Origin: Cytophagaceae bacterium
Lineage (GTDB): Bacteria; Bacteroidota; Bacteroidia; Bacteroidales; Marinilabiliaceae
NCBI GenBank assembly: GCA_031285765.1
Contig: JAITVO010000130.1
Coordinates: forward strand, 1 to 38,844
DNA length: 38,844 nucleotides
Reading direction: 5' to 3'
Below are positions 37,397 through 38,844 of this stretch, piece by piece. The position numbers and the translations under genes were made by a program. Numbering within the stretch: position 1 is the stretch's first letter; every line of letters begins with the position of its first letter. The notes beneath the pieces were generated by a model. That model did no database searches. It saw nothing but the letters and a program-made list of their open reading frames with translations, and was not told the DNA's origin.

Positions 37397-38035
37397 ATGA
37401 AGGTATATAAATATATTTTGGGATTATCCTTGTCGTTACTTCTGTTTGCATCTTGCGAAAAAGAGTCGGAAGGAGTATCAAGACTGACAACTTATGCCAC
37501 ACTTGAAATGGAAGGCGCTAATTTGATGCTGATTCAAATCAATTCTGCCTATACTGAACCGGGGGTCAGTGCATTTGAAGGTGAAACAGAGGTGCCCGTA
37601 GTAATAACAGGTACTGTAGATACAGCCACTAAGGGTGTTTATGTTATTCAGTATTCGGCAAAAAACTCGGATGGTTTTTCAGCATCAACAACAAGGATGG
37701 TGGCTGTTGTAGCCAAAATGCCCACGACCGACCTTTCGGGTGAGTATGAGCTGGTACATGCAACACGAACGGGAACATCTACGATTGGAATCAACGACGG
37801 AATATTAGGCTACTATCACGCCACAGAAAGTTGGTGGCAAGCGTATCCTATACCGCTTGACTTTGTGGATATGGGGGACGGAACTATAATAGTTCTGCAA
37901 GGTTCATCTCCTTATGGAGCACATTATGGAACAGGAGAAATTTTGGACGACGGCCAAATTAAATTCACTGTTACTTTAGCCAACCAGGGTCCGCTGACTT
38001 ATTCAACAACGTATAAATTAAAACCATTATTATGA
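37397..38035 (+). CDS. Ig-like-domain lipoprotein (DUF5011/DUF5012-like) of the SusCD operon
   Basis: Preferred start 37397 (MKVYKYILGLSLSLLLFASCEKE, lipobox FASC); the ORF start at 37301 overlaps susD. Ig-like segment LMLIQINSAYTEPGVSAFEGETEVPVVITGTVDTATKGVYVIQYSAKNSDGFSAST. Confidence 0.88.
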   Translation: MKVYKYILGLSLSLLLFASCEKESEGVSRLTTYATLEMEGANLMLIQINSAYTEPGVSAFEGETEVPVVITGTVDTATKGVYVIQYSAKNSDGFSASTTRMVAVVAKMPTTDLSGEYELVHATRTGTSTIGINDGILGYYHATESWWQAYPIPLDFVDMGDGTIIVLQGSSPYGAHYGTGEILDDGQIKFTVTLANQGPLTYSTTYKLKPLL

Positions 38036-38592
38036 GAAAGTTATTTTTGATAGCAACAATAGCTATTTTTGCTGTAACATCGTGTAAACAGGAGTACGAG
38101 AACTGGTATTCGGCAGGTTACGAACTGTCGGGCGAATGGGTAGTAACCGTACAGCAAAGCGATGATGAATCCACGTATATTTCTACGGGAGAAGGAGCTA
38201 TGCCCGATGTTGCCAATATAGCAAACTGGACGTGGGTTGATTATTATGGAACCGGAACAACAAGCGTACTTACCTACAGTTCGGCAGCTAATACGCCCAC
38301 CGAATTGATAGTAGATGATAATCATACGTTTTGGGACTATAAGATAAAAGTAAATGCAAACATTGATGCAAAAACTTTTGCGGTTGATAATACGCCCAAT
38401 TTGGCTTATGATGATTGCAATGTAAGTATTATTGGCGGAAAAATACTTGAAGGCGCCGCAACAACGCCGGGAGGAAACGTTGCAGACAGCATTCTCTTCT
38501 ATGTGAAGTTTAGTGATAATAGGGAGGGCTTTACTTATATGAAGGTTTCAGGCTTCCGGAAAACCGGATTCGATGAAGATACATCGTATTGA
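38032..38592 (+). CDS. lipocalin-like surface lipoprotein (Lipid_bd / PF12888-like)
   Basis: MRKLFLIATIAIFAVTSCKQEYENWYSAGYELSGEWVVTVQQSDD...; ATGA overlap with the preceding gene (38032-38035); last gene before the terminator. Confidence 0.8.
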   Translation: MRKLFLIATIAIFAVTSCKQEYENWYSAGYELSGEWVVTVQQSDDESTYISTGEGAMPDVANIANWTWVDYYGTGTTSVLTYSSAANTPTELIVDDNHTFWDYKIKVNANIDAKTFAVDNTPNLAYDDCNVSIIGGKILEGAATTPGGNVADSILFYVKFSDNREGFTYMKVSGFRKTGFDEDTSY

Positions 38593-38620
38593 GCTGGTTG
38601 ATGGTACCCAGAATTAACGC

Positions 38621-38661
38621 AAGAAACTGCTCTGTAATATTACAGAGCAGTTTCTTTTTTT
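38621..38661 (+). terminator. Rho-independent terminator of the SusCD operon
   Basis: Perfect 36-bp palindrome aagaaactgctctgtaat|attacagagcagtttctt followed by a T-tract. Confidence 0.93.
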
Positions 38662-38680
38662 GAGCTATAACACATCATAA

Positions 38681-38844
38681 CTCATGTTACGCAAAACAGC
38701 CTTGAAAAGGCTGAATCGTCATAACCGCAAGCGAGCGGAGTGTTGCCTGCGGAAAATGACGTTCGTATCTCCCTGCCCGCAAGGGCAGAACAGATGTGAA
38801 AGTACAGGTTCTGCCCTTGCGGGCAGCTGTGCTGTTGTCTGTTT
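38681..38844. repeat. structured intergenic repeat related to 20906-21130, truncated by the window end
   Basis: ctcatgttacgcaaaacagccttgaaaaggctgaatcgtcataaccgcaagcgagcggagtg...atgacg; same order of motifs as 20906 onward, followed by a 19-bp perfect inverted repeat. Confidence 0.6.

Overview
The window comes from a Bacteroidota (probably Bacteroidales) chromosome. Features, left to right: dprA (minus strand) and a small membrane protein; a DUF1080-type lipoprotein; one 15.2-kb ORF (5069 aa) for a giant multi-domain secreted protein with a T9SS type-B (gliding-motility-associated) C-terminal domain, followed by a PorP/SprF-family gene; a ~2.9-kb gene-poor region with a tRNA-Arg(ACG), an IS630-like transposase remnant, an unlisted 41-aa lipoprotein ORF and several structured repeats; an orphan [FeFe]-hydrogenase-like/PAS sensor protein; a helical hypothetical protein; tandem MiaB-like and MtaB-like methylthiotransferases; a TPR/AraC-type regulator; and a four-gene SusC/SusD/lipoprotein/lipoprotein operon ending in a perfect hairpin terminator. 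The most unexplained signal is non-coding: (i) degenerate 21-bp-period arrays at three places with similar unit sequence, (ii) a 122-bp inverted-repeat element present twice and nearly identical, (iii) a second, palindrome-rich repeat family that lies beside it at one locus and on the other side of the hydrogenase-like gene at the other, and (iv) a diverged ~180-bp block shared by the susC upstream region and the gene-poor region. All calls come from reading the sequence by eye; no searches were run.
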